Shown here one piece after another: positions 44,882 through 53,677 of a stretch of 64,000 nt of DNA. The stretch's first letter is position 1, and the number at the start of each line of letters is the position of its first letter. Under the pieces are notes generated by a model. That model saw only the letters and a list, made by a program, of their open reading frames with translations. It ran no database searches and was not told the DNA's origin. The stretch is from Cognatilysobacter segetis. Its GTDB lineage: Bacteria; Pseudomonadota; Gammaproteobacteria; Xanthomonadales; Xanthomonadaceae. The stretch lies in assembly GCF_004359965.1 (NCBI RefSeq), contig NZ_SMRQ01000011.1, forward strand, positions 1 to 64,000. The letters run 5' to 3'. The translations under genes and the position numbers were made by a program.

Positions 44882-46053
44882 ACGACCGCGTAATTGAGCA
44901 GCGGCTTCACCGAGCCCCACTCCTTGCAGCTGGGACACTGCCAGTGGTGGCTGCGGGCGCCGAAACCGCAGCGCGTGCAGCGGTAACTCGGATTGCGCAC
45001 CAGCAACTGGTCGGTGATGTGCTTGAGATCGACCAGCGTGGCCGTCGAATCGGCCTGCTCGGCGAGCGAGAGCTCGATGAGGGCGGCCTCGCCGCGAACC
45101 GACGGTCGATCCTTCAGCTCCTTCGCGAGGTACGCGCGCGCCGCGGCGACGCCCTCCTCCCGCTCGATCATGCGGGTGAGCGCGAGCACGGGCGCGATGC
45201 CGCGGTAGTGCTCGCACATCTCCGCGAGGAAGCTGCGCGCGCCGGGTACGTCGCCCGTCGCCTCGTAGCACTCCAACAGAGGCGCCATCACTTCGGGCAG
45301 GTAATCGGGGTCGCTGCGTGCGACGCGCTCGAACGAACGTACCGCCGCGGCGTGGTGGCCGGCCTCGAGCTCGATGCGCCCCTCCAGCATGCCGGCGCGC
45401 ACGGAGTTGGCGTCGGCCGCGTACGCCCGTGCCACCGCCGCGCGCGCGGCGTCGACATCCCCTGCCGCGCGATGCCGGTCGGCCAGTTCGCACTCGAAGT
45501 GCGCGACGAGCTTGCCCATCGGCTCACCAGTGGCCTCCTCGAAGCGCAGCGCGTTCTCGATCGCCTTGGCCCAGTCGCGCTCGGCCTGGTAGATGCCGAT
45601 CAGGTGGCGCAGCGCGAGCGGCGACAGATCGAGCGCGACCAGCTCGCTGAAGACGGTCTCGGCGCGATCGAGCAGGCCGGACTTCATGTAGTCCTCGCCC
45701 AGCGCGAGGAGCGCCTGGATGCGCTGCACGTCGGTGAGGTCGTTGCGCTGCACGAGCGACTGGTGCAGCCGGATCGCGCGGTCGACCTCGCCGCGGCGGC
45801 GGAACAGATGACCGAGCGCGACCTGCGTCTCGAAGGTGTCCTTGTCCAGTTCCGCGATGTGCAGGAACAGCTCGATCGCCTTGTCAGGCTGTTCGTTGAG
45901 CAGGTAGTTCAGGCCGCGGAAATAGGTCGTCGACAGCCGGCTGACCTGGTTCTCGCTGTGCAGCTTTCCGCCGCGCCGACCGATCACCCAACCCGACAGG
46001 GCCGCCAGCGGCAGCAGCAGGAAGAACCACAGCCATTCGGTGATGAACGCCAT
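44878..46053 (-). CDS. lapB: Lipopolysaccharide assembly protein LapB
   Basis: Inner-membrane TPR protein of 391 residues that controls LpxC turnover through FtsH and coordinates LPS transport. One N-terminal membrane anchor (EWLWFFLLLPLAALSGWVI), a run of TPR repeats (about 40-340), and a C-terminal rubredoxin-like zinc site with Cys359, 362, 373 and 376 (CTRC...CPSC). E. coli and many relatives have lapA immediately upstream; here ihfB precedes with only 76 bp between, too short for lapA. Confidence 0.94.
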   Translation of the reverse strand: MAFITEWLWFFLLLPLAALSGWVIGRRGGKLHSENQVSRLSTTYFRGLNYLLNEQPDKAIELFLHIAELDKDTFETQVALGHLFRRRGEVDRAIRLHQSLVQRNDLTDVQRIQALLALGEDYMKSGLLDRAETVFSELVALDLSPLALRHLIGIYQAERDWAKAIENALRFEEATGEPMGKLVAHFECELADRHRAAGDVDAARAAVARAYAADANSVRAGMLEGRIELEAGHHAAAVRSFERVARSDPDYLPEVMAPLLECYEATGDVPGARSFLAEMCEHYRGIAPVLALTRMIEREEGVAAARAYLAKELKDRPSVRGEAALIELSLAEQADSTATLVDLKHITDQLLVRNPSYRCTRCGFGARSHHWQCPSCKEWGSVKPLLNYAVV

Positions 46054-46129
46054 CGCGGGCTCCGTCGATATCGGCGGGAGGTTGGCCCAGCCCGGTAGGT
46101 GAAGGCAAGCCGTTGCGGCTCGCGGGACG

Positions 46130-46432
46130 TCAGCCGTCCTCGTCGATCGGCTGCGCGCCGCTCACGCGCTCGCGCAGTTCCTTGCCCGGCTTGAAATGCG
46201 GCACGTGCTTGCCGCGCAGTGCGACCGACTCGCCGGTCTTGGGATTGCGGCCCACGCGCGGTGGCCGGTAATGCAGGCAGAAGCTGCCGAAACCGCGAAT
46301 CTCGATGCGCTCTCCACCCGACAGCGAGCCGCTCATCATGTCCAGCAGCGACTTCACCGCCAGCTCGACGTCTTCGGACTTCAGGTGCGCCTGCCGCTGG
46401 GCGAGGATCTCGATGAGCTCGGACTTGGTCAT
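46130..46432 (-). CDS. ihfB: Integration host factor, beta subunit
   Basis: DNA-bending nucleoid protein, 100 residues. The helical dimerisation part ([20 protein letters not shown]) is followed by the beta arms with [12 protein letters not shown], including the proline that intercalates in RNPKTG. The C-terminus [12 protein letters not shown] is typical. It lies downstream of rpsA, the usual place, but behind a strong terminator, so it must have a promoter of its own or be read through. Confidence 0.96.
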   Translation of the reverse strand: MTKSELIEILAQRQAHLKSEDVELAVKSLLDMMSGSLSGGERIEIRGFGSFCLHYRPPRVGRNPKTGESVALRGKHVPHFKPGKELRERVSGAQPIDEDG

Positions 46433-46497
46433 GGACGCTGGGAACCCGCGACGCCTGCAGTCTGCTTTGAATTCGTCGGGACGCGATCGTCCCGCAT

Positions 46498-46530
46498 AAA
46501 AAAGGACGGCCCGACAGGGCCGGGCCGTCC
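46498..46530 (-). terminator. Terminator of rpsA
   Basis: GGACGGCCC/GGGCCGTCC stem around a short GC loop, followed on the minus strand by TTTTTTATGC. It ends 18 bases after the rpsA stop codon. Confidence 0.9.
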
Positions 46531-46548
46531 CGGTTTACCGCGAAGCGA

Positions 46549-48237
46549 TTACTCGCCCTTCTTGCTCAGCTGCTCGCGAAGCAGCGCACCGAGGCTCATG
46601 TTGCCAGCGGCCGCTTCCGACGACTGGCGGTTGTAGTCCGCCACCGCCTCGCTCTCTTCCGCGTAGTCCTTCGCCTTGATCGACAGCTGCATCTGGCGCG
46701 ACTTGCGATCGTTGCCGATGATCTTGGCTTCGACCTGGTCGCCGACCTTCAGGCGCGTGGTCGCGTCGTCGACGCGCTCGCGGGCGATGTCGCGGGCCTG
46801 GATGTAGCCCTCGACGCCGTCCGACAGCTCGACGGTCGCACCCTTCGCGTCCACGTTCGTCACCGTGCCGCGCACGATCGAGCCGCGCGAGTTGGTGGCG
46901 ACGAACGAACCCATCGGGTCCTGCTCCATCTGCTTGATGCCGAGGCTGATGCGCTCGCGCTCCGGATCCACCGCCAGGACGACGGCTTCGACCGTGTCGC
47001 CCTTCTTGTAGTTGCGGACCACGTCCTCGCCCGTGGTATTCCACGAGATGTCGGACAGGTGCACGAGGCCGTCGATGCCGCCGTCCAGGCCGATGAAGAT
47101 GCCGAAGTCGGTGATCGACTTGACCTGGCCTTCGACCTTGTCGCCCTTGCGGTGGATGGCCGCGAAGGTCTCCCACGGGTTCGACGTGACCTGCTTCATG
47201 CCCAGCGAGATGCGGCGACGGTCTTCATCGACGTCCAGCACCATCACCTCGACGTCGTCACCGACCTGCACGATCTTGGACGGGTTGACGTTCTTGTTGG
47301 TCCAGTCCATCTCGGACACGTGCACCAGACCCTCGACGCCCGGCTCGATCTCGACGAACGCGCCGTAATCGGTGACGTTCGAGACCTTGCCGAACACGCG
47401 GCTGTTGGCCGGGTAGCGACGGGCGATGTTGTCCCACGGATCCTCGCCGAGCTGCTTCAGGCCGAGCGAGACGCGGTTGCGCTCGCGGTCGTACTTGAGC
47501 ACGCGGACGTCGAGCTCCTGGCCGACTTCCACCACTTCCGACGGATGGCGCACGCGCTTCCACGCCATGTCGGTGATGTGCAGCAGGCCGTCGATGCCGC
47601 CGAGGTCGACGAACGCACCGTAATCGGTGAGGTTCTTGACGACGCCCTTGAGCACGGCGCCCTCGACCAGCTTCTCCATCAGCTGCTCGCGCTCTTCCGA
47701 GTGCTCGCTTTCGACGACGGCGCGGCGCGAGACCACGATGTTGTTGCGCTTGCGATCGAGCTTGATGAGCTTGAACTCGAGTTCCTTGCCCTCGAGGTAG
47801 CTCGAATCGCGCACCGGGCGCACGTCGACCAGCGAGCCCGGCAGGAAGCCGCGCACGTCCTTGATGTCGACGGTGAAGCCGCCCTTGACCTTGCCGCTGA
47901 TGCGGCCGGTGATCGTCTCGTTCTTCTCGAGCGCCTGCTCGAGCTCGTCCCACACCATGGCGCGCTTGGCCTTCTCGCGCGACAGGACGGTTTCGCCGAA
48001 GCCGTTCTCGATCGAGTCGAGGGCGACCTTGACTTCGTCGCCCACGCCCACGTCGATCTCGCCGGCGTCGTTCCGGAACTGCTCGATGGGCACGATGCCC
48101 TCGGACTTGAGGCCGGCGTTGATCACGACGACGTCGCCGCGGACTTCCACGACGATACCGGTGACGATGGAGCCCGGCTTCAGCTTCGCCAGATTGGTCT
48201 GGCTGGCTTCAAACAGTTCGGCAAATGATTCGGTCAT
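46549..48237 (-). CDS. rpsA: 30S ribosomal protein S1
   Basis: RNA-binding ribosomal protein that brings mRNAs to the 30S subunit, 562 residues with six S1 domains; those from the third on show the repeated patterns [25 protein letters not shown] and close variants. ATG 48237 gives [13 protein letters not shown]. No good ribosome-binding sequence precedes the ATG (AGCAATACTCCA), which resembles E. coli rpsA, whose translation start lacks a proper Shine-Dalgarno and is autoregulated. The 203-bp gap to cmk holds no gene. Confidence 0.97.
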   Translation of the reverse strand: MTESFAELFEASQTNLAKLKPGSIVTGIVVEVRGDVVVINAGLKSEGIVPIEQFRNDAGEIDVGVGDEVKVALDSIENGFGETVLSREKAKRAMVWDELEQALEKNETITGRISGKVKGGFTVDIKDVRGFLPGSLVDVRPVRDSSYLEGKELEFKLIKLDRKRNNIVVSRRAVVESEHSEEREQLMEKLVEGAVLKGVVKNLTDYGAFVDLGGIDGLLHITDMAWKRVRHPSEVVEVGQELDVRVLKYDRERNRVSLGLKQLGEDPWDNIARRYPANSRVFGKVSNVTDYGAFVEIEPGVEGLVHVSEMDWTNKNVNPSKIVQVGDDVEVMVLDVDEDRRRISLGMKQVTSNPWETFAAIHRKGDKVEGQVKSITDFGIFIGLDGGIDGLVHLSDISWNTTGEDVVRNYKKGDTVEAVVLAVDPERERISLGIKQMEQDPMGSFVATNSRGSIVRGTVTNVDAKGATVELSDGVEGYIQARDIARERVDDATTRLKVGDQVEAKIIGNDRKSRQMQLSIKAKDYAEESEAVADYNRQSSEAAAGNMSLGALLREQLSKKGE

Positions 48238-48440
48238 TGGAGTATTGCTCTGTTGGACACACAGGCCGTGCACGTGCGTTCCCGCAGGATCGACGCACCG
48301 ATGTACGGCCCACCCGTTGAGTGGTGCGAAGGAACGCGCACCGTGCGGTTGGATATCCGTCGCGGAGGGCGACGGGCCGGTTCTGCCGGACGGACGATGC
48401 GCCCCGGTCCGGAAGCGACTCCGGGCGCCGCCGTGAACGG

Positions 48441-49112
48441 CTAGCGCTTGACCAGGGACAGCACGCGTTCGACCACCGCTTCGATCCCGGTGCCGGTGGT
48501 ATCAATGCAGACGGCGTCGTCGGCCGGTCGCAGTGGGGCCACCGCGCGAGAGGCATCGCGGGCGTCGCGGGCGAGAATCTCCCGCAGCAGATCGCCCAAG
48601 TTAACCGAAATGCCCTTTTCCTTCAACTGCTTATACCGCCGCTCGGCCCGTTCCTCGGCGCTGGCGGTGAGGAAGACCTTGGTCGCCGCGTCGGGGAAGA
48701 TCACGGTGCCCATGTCGCGGCCGTCGGCGACCAGCCCAGGGGGCTGCCGGAAGATGCGCTGGCGCTCCTTGAGTGCGGTGCGGACCTCGGGGATCGCGGC
48801 GATCGCGGAGGCGGCCGCACCGGCCGTTTCCGTGCGGATCTCATCGGTCGCGTCCCGGCCGTTGACGAGGATGCGGAGTTCCTGGCCCGGCACCTCTACG
48901 AACTCGATGTGGCTGTCGAAGCAGCAGCGGACCAGGGCGCCGGGGTCGCTCAGGTCGAGGTCGGCCCAGCCGGCAGCCACGCCGACGGCGCGATACAGCG
49001 CGCCCGAATCTAGGTAGTGCCAGCCCAGGCGCTGGGCGACGAGGCGACTGATCGTGCCCTTTCCGGAACCGGAAGGGCCGTCGATGGTGAGCACGGGGGC
49101 GGTGGGGTCCAT
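48441..49112 (-). CDS. cmk: Cytidylate kinase
   Basis: Phosphorylates CMP and dCMP; 223 residues. The P-loop GPSGSGKGT covers residues 12-20, and the substrate-binding [12 protein letters not shown] is near 133. The lid contains RAERRYKQL. The start ATG 49112 gives [13 protein letters not shown]. It lies upstream of rpsA on the same strand, the arrangement of many gammaproteobacteria. Confidence 0.96.
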   Translation of the reverse strand: MDPTAPVLTIDGPSGSGKGTISRLVAQRLGWHYLDSGALYRAVGVAAGWADLDLSDPGALVRCCFDSHIEFVEVPGQELRILVNGRDATDEIRTETAGAAASAIAAIPEVRTALKERQRIFRQPPGLVADGRDMGTVIFPDAATKVFLTASAEERAERRYKQLKEKGISVNLGDLLREILARDARDASRAVAPLRPADDAVCIDTTGTGIEAVVERVLSLVKR

Positions 49113-49184
49113 CCGGTCATTGTCGCCCGCGGCTGCCGGAAATGCCCATCGGGGATGGGCCGTCCGGGGCACGAGTCCAACCCG

Positions 49185-49214
49185 TTGATTATCAAAATGT
49201 TAGGCCGCTATAAT
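49185..49214 (+). promoter_or_regulatory. Promoter of rpmJ
   Basis: -35 TTGATT at 49185-49190, 18-base spacer, and a perfect -10 TATAAT at 49209-49214, about 47 bases ahead of the rpmJ ATG. This is the best promoter match in the window. Confidence 0.82.
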
Positions 49215-49261
49215 GCGCGGCTTCGTTCGCCCGCTCATTCTCTTTTGCCGAGGTTTTTCTC

Positions 49262-49387
49262 ATGAAGGTCCTGTCCTCCCTGAAGTCGGCGAAGGCCCGT
49301 CACCGTGACTGCAAGGTCGTCCGCCGCCGCGGCAAGGTCTTCGTGATCTGCAAGTCGAACCCGCGTTTCAAGGCTCGCCAGCGCTAA
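49262..49387 (+). CDS. rpmJ: 50S ribosomal protein L36, zinc-free type
   Basis: Forty-one residues beginning [19 protein letters not shown] and ending NPRFKARQR. It has only two cysteines (residues 17 and 30), not the CxxC...C...H zinc ribbon of the classical L36, and fits the C-minus paralogue (YkgO-like). In Proteobacteria with two L36 genes this form is used when zinc is scarce and is then under Zur; here the strong constitutive-looking promoter and absence of an obvious operator suggest it may be the main or only L36. A 12-bp hairpin follows. Confidence 0.93.
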   Translation: MKVLSSLKSAKARHRDCKVVRRRGKVFVICKSNPRFKARQR

Positions 49388-49410
49388 GCGCTCGGCTCCA
49401 GCCGGTTCGC

Positions 49411-49438
49411 CGAGAAGCCGCCGAAAGGCGGCTTCTCG
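49411..49438 (+). terminator. Terminator of rpmJ
   Basis: Perfect 12-base-pair stem CGAGAAGCCGCC/GGCGGCTTCTCG with a GAAA tetraloop, 23 bases after the stop. The following T-run is short (CGTTTCG). Confidence 0.75.
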
Positions 49439-49547
49439 CGTTTCGCGGGCGGCGTTCACCGCGGCCAGCCGTGCCCGCCCGGACAATCCGGCCGCTGCAT
49501 ACAATCGCGGCTTCACCCGAACCGGGCGACGCCCGAGGAGAGACACC

Positions 49548-49868
49548 ATGGTCCGCACCGTCCTGGCCGCCGCCGCCCTGGCCCTCTGCGCCGGCACCGT
49601 CCACGCTGAAACGCTGCTCATCGACCGGGTGAAGCAGGAGACCGGCGCGATGCCCGCCCGCGGCATGCGGGTGGCCGACGTCGAAAAGCGCTTCGGCGCG
49701 CCGACCGACCGGCTCCAGCCCGCCGGCGGCCAGAAGCGGCAGTGGCCGACGATCCAGCGCTGGGTCTACCCGGCGTTCACCGTGTATTTCGAACGCGGCC
49801 GGGTCGTCGACGCCGTCGCCAACAAGGCCGTCCCCACCGAGATCGGGCCCAAGCCGCCGATCCGCTGA
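49548..49868 (+). CDS. Small periplasmic protein of unknown function
   Basis: 106 residues with a clear signal peptide (VRTVLAAAALALCAGTVHAE, cleavage after residue 20). The mature part has GMRVADVEKRFGAPTDRL, which resembles the helix-turn in SmpA/OmlA (BamE-like) folds, then a Trp/Tyr-rich segment with WVYPAFTVYFERGRVV. I do not recognise a named family. A good ribosome-binding site (GGAGAG) precedes ATG 49548. Eleven bases separate it from aguA, so it may be in the same transcript. Confidence 0.75.
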   Translation: MVRTVLAAAALALCAGTVHAETLLIDRVKQETGAMPARGMRVADVEKRFGAPTDRLQPAGGQKRQWPTIQRWVYPAFTVYFERGRVVDAVANKAVPTEIGPKPPIR

Positions 49869-49879
49869 CAGGAAGCACG

Positions 49880-50911
49880 ATGTCCCGAACCGATGCACGG
49901 CTCCCCGCCGAGTGGGAGCCGCAGTCCGCCGTCCTCCTCGCCTGGCCGCACGCCGGCACCGACTGGGCCGACCGCCTTTCCGAAGTCGAGACCACCTACG
50001 TCGCGCTGGCCGCGGCGATCACGCGCTTCGAGCAGGCGGTGATCTGCGTCGCCGACGAGGCGCTGCAGGCACACGCCGGCGCGCTGCTCGCCGCCGGTGG
50101 CGTCGACCTGGGCCGCGTACGCTTCGTCCGCGCCGACTACGACGACACCTGGTTGCGCGACTCGGGCCCGATCACCTTGCGCACGGCCCACGGTTTCCGC
50201 CTGCTGGATTTCCGGTTCACGGGCTGGGGCGGCAAGTTCGAGGCGAGCCGCGACGACGCGCTGGTCGAGGCGCTGCAAGCCCGCGGGCTGTTCGCGCGCG
50301 CCGAGCGCACGTCGATCCCCTTCGCGCTCGAAGGCGGCGCGATCGACAGCGATGGCGACGGCACGCTGCTCACCACGTGGGAGTGCCTCAACCAGCGCCA
50401 TCCCGATGCGTCGCGCGAAGAGCTGTCGGCCAAGCTCGCCGACTGGCTGGCGCAGGACCGCGTGCTCTGGCTCGACCACGGCTTCCTCGAGGGCGACGAC
50501 ACGGATGCGCATATCGACACGCTCGCGCGCTTCGCGTCCGTCGACTCGATCGTCTTCCAGGGCTGCGACGATCCGTCCGATTCCCATTACCCGCACCTGC
50601 GCGCGATGGCCGACGAACTCGCCGCGCTGCGCACGAAGGCCGGCGCGCCGTACCGCCTGTTCGAACTGCCCTGGGCGCGGCCGATCCTCGATCAGGGCCG
50701 CCGGCTGGCCGCGAGCTATGCGAACTTCCTGATCGTCAACGGCGCGGTGCTCGCGCCCTCGTACGGCGATGACGCCGACGCGCGTGCGCAGGCGGTGCTG
50801 CAGCAGGCGTTCCCCGATCGCGAGATCGTCATGGTCCCGTGCCGTGCGCTGATCTGGCAGAACGGCAGCCTGCACTGCCTGACCATGCAGCTGCCCGAAG
50901 GAGTGGTGTGA
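49880..50911 (+). CDS. aguA: Agmatine deiminase
   Basis: Hydrolyses agmatine to N-carbamoylputrescine and ammonia; 343 residues of the guanidino-group modifying (peptidyl-arginine deiminase-like) fold. Catalytic Cys333 lies in NGSLHCLTMQLP, and the substrate-binding Asp/Glu/His are in DDTWLRDSGP and LEGGAIDSDGDG with HIDTLARF. ATG 49880 gives MSRTDARLPAEWEPQ. The stop overlaps aguB in TGATG. With aguB it makes putrescine from arginine without arginase. Confidence 0.95.
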   Translation: MSRTDARLPAEWEPQSAVLLAWPHAGTDWADRLSEVETTYVALAAAITRFEQAVICVADEALQAHAGALLAAGGVDLGRVRFVRADYDDTWLRDSGPITLRTAHGFRLLDFRFTGWGGKFEASRDDALVEALQARGLFARAERTSIPFALEGGAIDSDGDGTLLTTWECLNQRHPDASREELSAKLADWLAQDRVLWLDHGFLEGDDTDAHIDTLARFASVDSIVFQGCDDPSDSHYPHLRAMADELAALRTKAGAPYRLFELPWARPILDQGRRLAASYANFLIVNGAVLAPSYGDDADARAQAVLQQAFPDREIVMVPCRALIWQNGSLHCLTMQLPEGVV

Positions 50912-51801
50912 TGTCGAAGAAGAAGGTGCTGCCGGTCGCACTCGTCCAGGAGTCGAACCACGGCACGGCCGAGGCCAACCTGGACGTGATCGCGCAGCGC
51001 ATCGGCGAGGCCGCCGGCAACGGCGCCAGGCTCGTGCTGCTGCAGGAGCTGCACAACGGCGCGTACTTCTGCCAGCACCAGTGCGTCGACGAATTCGAGT
51101 CCGCCGAGCCGATCCCCGGCCCGACGACCGAGCGCCTGTCCGCACTCGCGAAGCAGCACGGCGTCGTGATCGTCGGCTCGCTGTTCGAGCGCCGCGGCCC
51201 GGGTCTGTACCACAACACCGCGGTGGTGCTCGATGCCGACGGCTCGCTCGCCGGCAAGTACCGCAAGATGCACATCCCCGACGATCCGGGCTTCAACGAG
51301 AAGTTCTATTTCACGCCGGGCGACCTGGGTTTCCATCCGATCGACACGTCGGTCGGCCGCCTCGGCGTGATGGTCTGCTGGGACCAGTGGTATCCGGAAG
51401 GCGCGCGCCTGATGGCGCTGGCCGGCGCGGAGATGCTGCTGTACCCGACGGCGATCGGCTGGGATCCGAACGACGAGCAGGACGAGAAGGACCGCCAGCG
51501 CGGCGCGTGGATCCTGTCGCATCGCGGGCACGCGGTCGCCAACGGGCTGCCCGTGCTGTCCTGCAACCGTGTCGGCCACGAGCCCTCGCCCATCGGCCGC
51601 AGCGGCATCGACTTCTGGGGCTCGAGCCACGTGCTCGGGCCGCAGGGCGAGTTCCTCGCGGAAGCGTCCATCGAGCGTCCCGAAGTGCTGATGGCGGAGG
51701 TCGACCTTCGCCGCAGCGAGGATGTCCGTCGCATCTGGCCCTTCCTGCGCGACCGCCGCATCGATGCCTACGGCGACCTGCTCAAGCGCTATCGCGATTG
51801 A
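50911..51801 (+). CDS. aguB: N-carbamoylputrescine amidase
   Basis: Nitrilase-superfamily enzyme of 296 residues producing putrescine, CO2 and ammonia. Triad: Glu46 in LLQELHNGAYF, Lys119 in YRKMHIPDD, Cys156 in GVMVCWDQWYPE. The start ATG 50911 shares a base with the aguA stop. Its 3' end may overlap the GNAT gene by 38 bases. Confidence 0.95.
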   Translation: MSKKKVLPVALVQESNHGTAEANLDVIAQRIGEAAGNGARLVLLQELHNGAYFCQHQCVDEFESAEPIPGPTTERLSALAKQHGVVIVGSLFERRGPGLYHNTAVVLDADGSLAGKYRKMHIPDDPGFNEKFYFTPGDLGFHPIDTSVGRLGVMVCWDQWYPEGARLMALAGAEMLLYPTAIGWDPNDEQDEKDRQRGAWILSHRGHAVANGLPVLSCNRVGHEPSPIGRSGIDFWGSSHVLGPQGEFLAEASIERPEVLMAEVDLRRSEDVRRIWPFLRDRRIDAYGDLLKRYRD

Positions 51802-52351
51802 CGCCACCGCGCGCGTTCGCCGCGCCACGCCGGACGACGTGCCGGCGCTGGCGCGCATCTATGCGCACGAGGTGGCGCACGGCACCGCGTCCTGCGAATA
51901 CACGCCGCCGGACGCCCGCGAGTTCGCCCGTCGCTTCACGGCGATCCGCGACGGCGGTTATCCCTACCTCGTCGCCGACGTCGACGGCCGGGTCGGCGGC
52001 TTCGCGTATGGGAGCGCCTACCGCACGCGCGAGGGTTACCGGTGGGTCGTCGAGGACAGCGTGTACGTCGATGCCGCCTTCCGCGGTCGTGGACTCGGCG
52101 GCCGCCTGCTCGATGCGCTGATCGGGCGCTGCACGGCCCTAGGTTACCGCCGCATGATCGCGGTGATCGGCGACGGCGGCAACGCGGCGTCGATCGCACT
52201 CCACGAACGTGCCGGTTTCAGCGTGGCCGCACGCTTCGCCGGACTCGGCTTCAAACACGGGCGCTGGCTCGAGAACGTGCAGATGGTGCGCGCCCTCGGC
52301 GCCGGCGATACGTCGCCCCCCGCCGCGGCGCCATTGCCGGACGCGGACTGA
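51764..52351 (+). CDS. GNAT-family N-acetyltransferase (phosphinothricin/PAT-like)
   Basis: About 184-195 residues. The acetyl-CoA site reads FRGRGLGGRLLDALI and the C-terminal GNAASIALHERAGF is typical of PAT-like enzymes. The start is uncertain: ATG 51764 lies inside aguB; the conserved part begins at RVRRATPDDVPALARIYAHEV, and an ATT at 51797 overlapping the aguB stop would fit better if used. Coupling with aguAB might mean a role on polyamines or amino compounds, but the family is also used for housekeeping acetylation. Substrate unknown. Confidence 0.85.
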   Translation: MPTATCSSAIAIDATARVRRATPDDVPALARIYAHEVAHGTASCEYTPPDAREFARRFTAIRDGGYPYLVADVDGRVGGFAYGSAYRTREGYRWVVEDSVYVDAAFRGRGLGGRLLDALIGRCTALGYRRMIAVIGDGGNAASIALHERAGFSVAARFAGLGFKHGRWLENVQMVRALGAGDTSPPAAAPLPDAD

Positions 52352-52406
52352 CTCCCTACCCTGCCCCGTCGCGACACCGACGGTGCCGCCTTTCCTGCAG
52401 GTCGAC

Positions 52407-53627
52407 ATGGATCCGATGCCCACCACTTCCGACGCGCTGGCCGGCCAGCCGCACGCGATCGTCGAGCGCGACGGCGTGCGTTACACGCTGCTGGGCACCG
52501 CCCACGTCTCGAAGGCCAGCGTCGACGCCGTGCGCGCCGCCATCGCCTCCGGCGATTACGACCACGTCGCCGTCGAACTCGACAGCGCGCGGATGCAGGC
52601 CCTCGTCGAGCCGGAAGCGATGGGCAAGCTCGACCTCGTCGAGGTGATCCGCACCGGCCGCACCGCGATGTTCGCCGCCAACCTCGCCCTGGCCGCCTAC
52701 CAGCGCCGCCTCGCCGAGCAGCTGGGCATCGAACCCGGCGCGGAGCTGAAGCAGGCGGTGCTGGACGCACGCGAGCGCGAGCTGCCCGTGTCGCTGATCG
52801 ACCGCGACGTGGGACTGACGGTCCGTCGCGCGGCGAGCCGGCTGGGTTGGTGGAAGCGGATCAAGCTCGGCGGTGGCCTGGCCGCGTCACTGATCGCCAG
52901 CGACGAAGTGCCGGAACACGAGATCGAAAAGCTCAAGGAAGGCGACATCCTGGAGTCGAGTTTCGCGGAGTTCGCGAGCCACAGCCCCGAGCTCTACGAG
53001 ACGGTGATCGCCGAGCGCGACCGCTACATGGCTGCGGGGCTTCGCACGGCGGGCGCGGCCAGTCCCGCGCCGCGCAACGTGCTCGCGGTCGTCGGCGCGG
53101 GCCACCTGGCCGGCCTTTCGCGCGAGCTCACCGAGCAGCACGACGACCCGGTGTCCCTGCATGCGGCGTTGGAAGCGGTGCCGAAGAAGCGCAAGGTGCC
53201 GTGGTTCACGCTGCTGATCGGCGCGCTGCTGCTCGGCGGCATGGCCTGGGGCTTCCAGAGCGGCGGCCTGAAGCTGGCGTCCGGCGTGCTCGTGCAATGG
53301 CTCGTGGCGACGAGCGTGCTCGCCGCCGTCGGCGCGCTGCTCGCGGGCGGCCATCCGCTCAGCGTGCTCGCGGGCGCGGTCGTCGCGCCGTTCAAGCCGT
53401 TCCGTCCCGCGATCCCGGCGGGCGCGGTCAGCGCGTTGGTGGAAGCACGCATCCGCAAGCCCACCTACGCCGACTTCATCCGCCTTCGCGATGACGTGCG
53501 CACGCTGCGCGGGTGGTACCGCAACCGCGTCGCACGCACCCTGCTCGTCTTCATCCTGACCAATTTCGGCACGATGGCGGGCGAGTGGATCGCCATCGCG
53601 CGGATCATCGGCACGCTCGCGCGCTGA
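52407..53627 (+). CDS. TraB/GumN-family membrane protein
   Basis: 406 residues. The N-terminal half is the TraB domain with GTAHVSKAS near residue 29, VAVELDSAR and a central GAGHLAGLSREL; the conserved His and Glu suggest a metal-dependent (peptidase-like) site. Two to four C-terminal membrane segments (about 275-345) and a final amphipathic helix follow. Pheromone-shutdown TraB/PrgY of enterococci is the named relative, but its relevance here is unknown. ATG 52407 gives MDPMPTTSDALAG. Confidence 0.85.
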   Translation: MDPMPTTSDALAGQPHAIVERDGVRYTLLGTAHVSKASVDAVRAAIASGDYDHVAVELDSARMQALVEPEAMGKLDLVEVIRTGRTAMFAANLALAAYQRRLAEQLGIEPGAELKQAVLDARERELPVSLIDRDVGLTVRRAASRLGWWKRIKLGGGLAASLIASDEVPEHEIEKLKEGDILESSFAEFASHSPELYETVIAERDRYMAAGLRTAGAASPAPRNVLAVVGAGHLAGLSRELTEQHDDPVSLHAALEAVPKKRKVPWFTLLIGALLLGGMAWGFQSGGLKLASGVLVQWLVATSVLAAVGALLAGGHPLSVLAGAVVAPFKPFRPAIPAGAVSALVEARIRKPTYADFIRLRDDVRTLRGWYRNRVARTLLVFILTNFGTMAGEWIAIARIIGTLAR

Positions 53628-53650
53628 CGGGCCGCCCGCAGAAAAAGAAA

Positions 53651-53671
53651 GGGGCCCGAGGGCCCCTTTTT
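53651..53671. terminator. Bidirectional terminator between the TraB-like gene and the RND operon
   Basis: GGGGCCC-GAG-GGCCCC stem followed by TTTTTCG on the plus strand and preceded by AAAAAGAAA, so both converging transcripts can end here. Confidence 0.85.
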
Positions 53672-53677
53672 CGTTTC

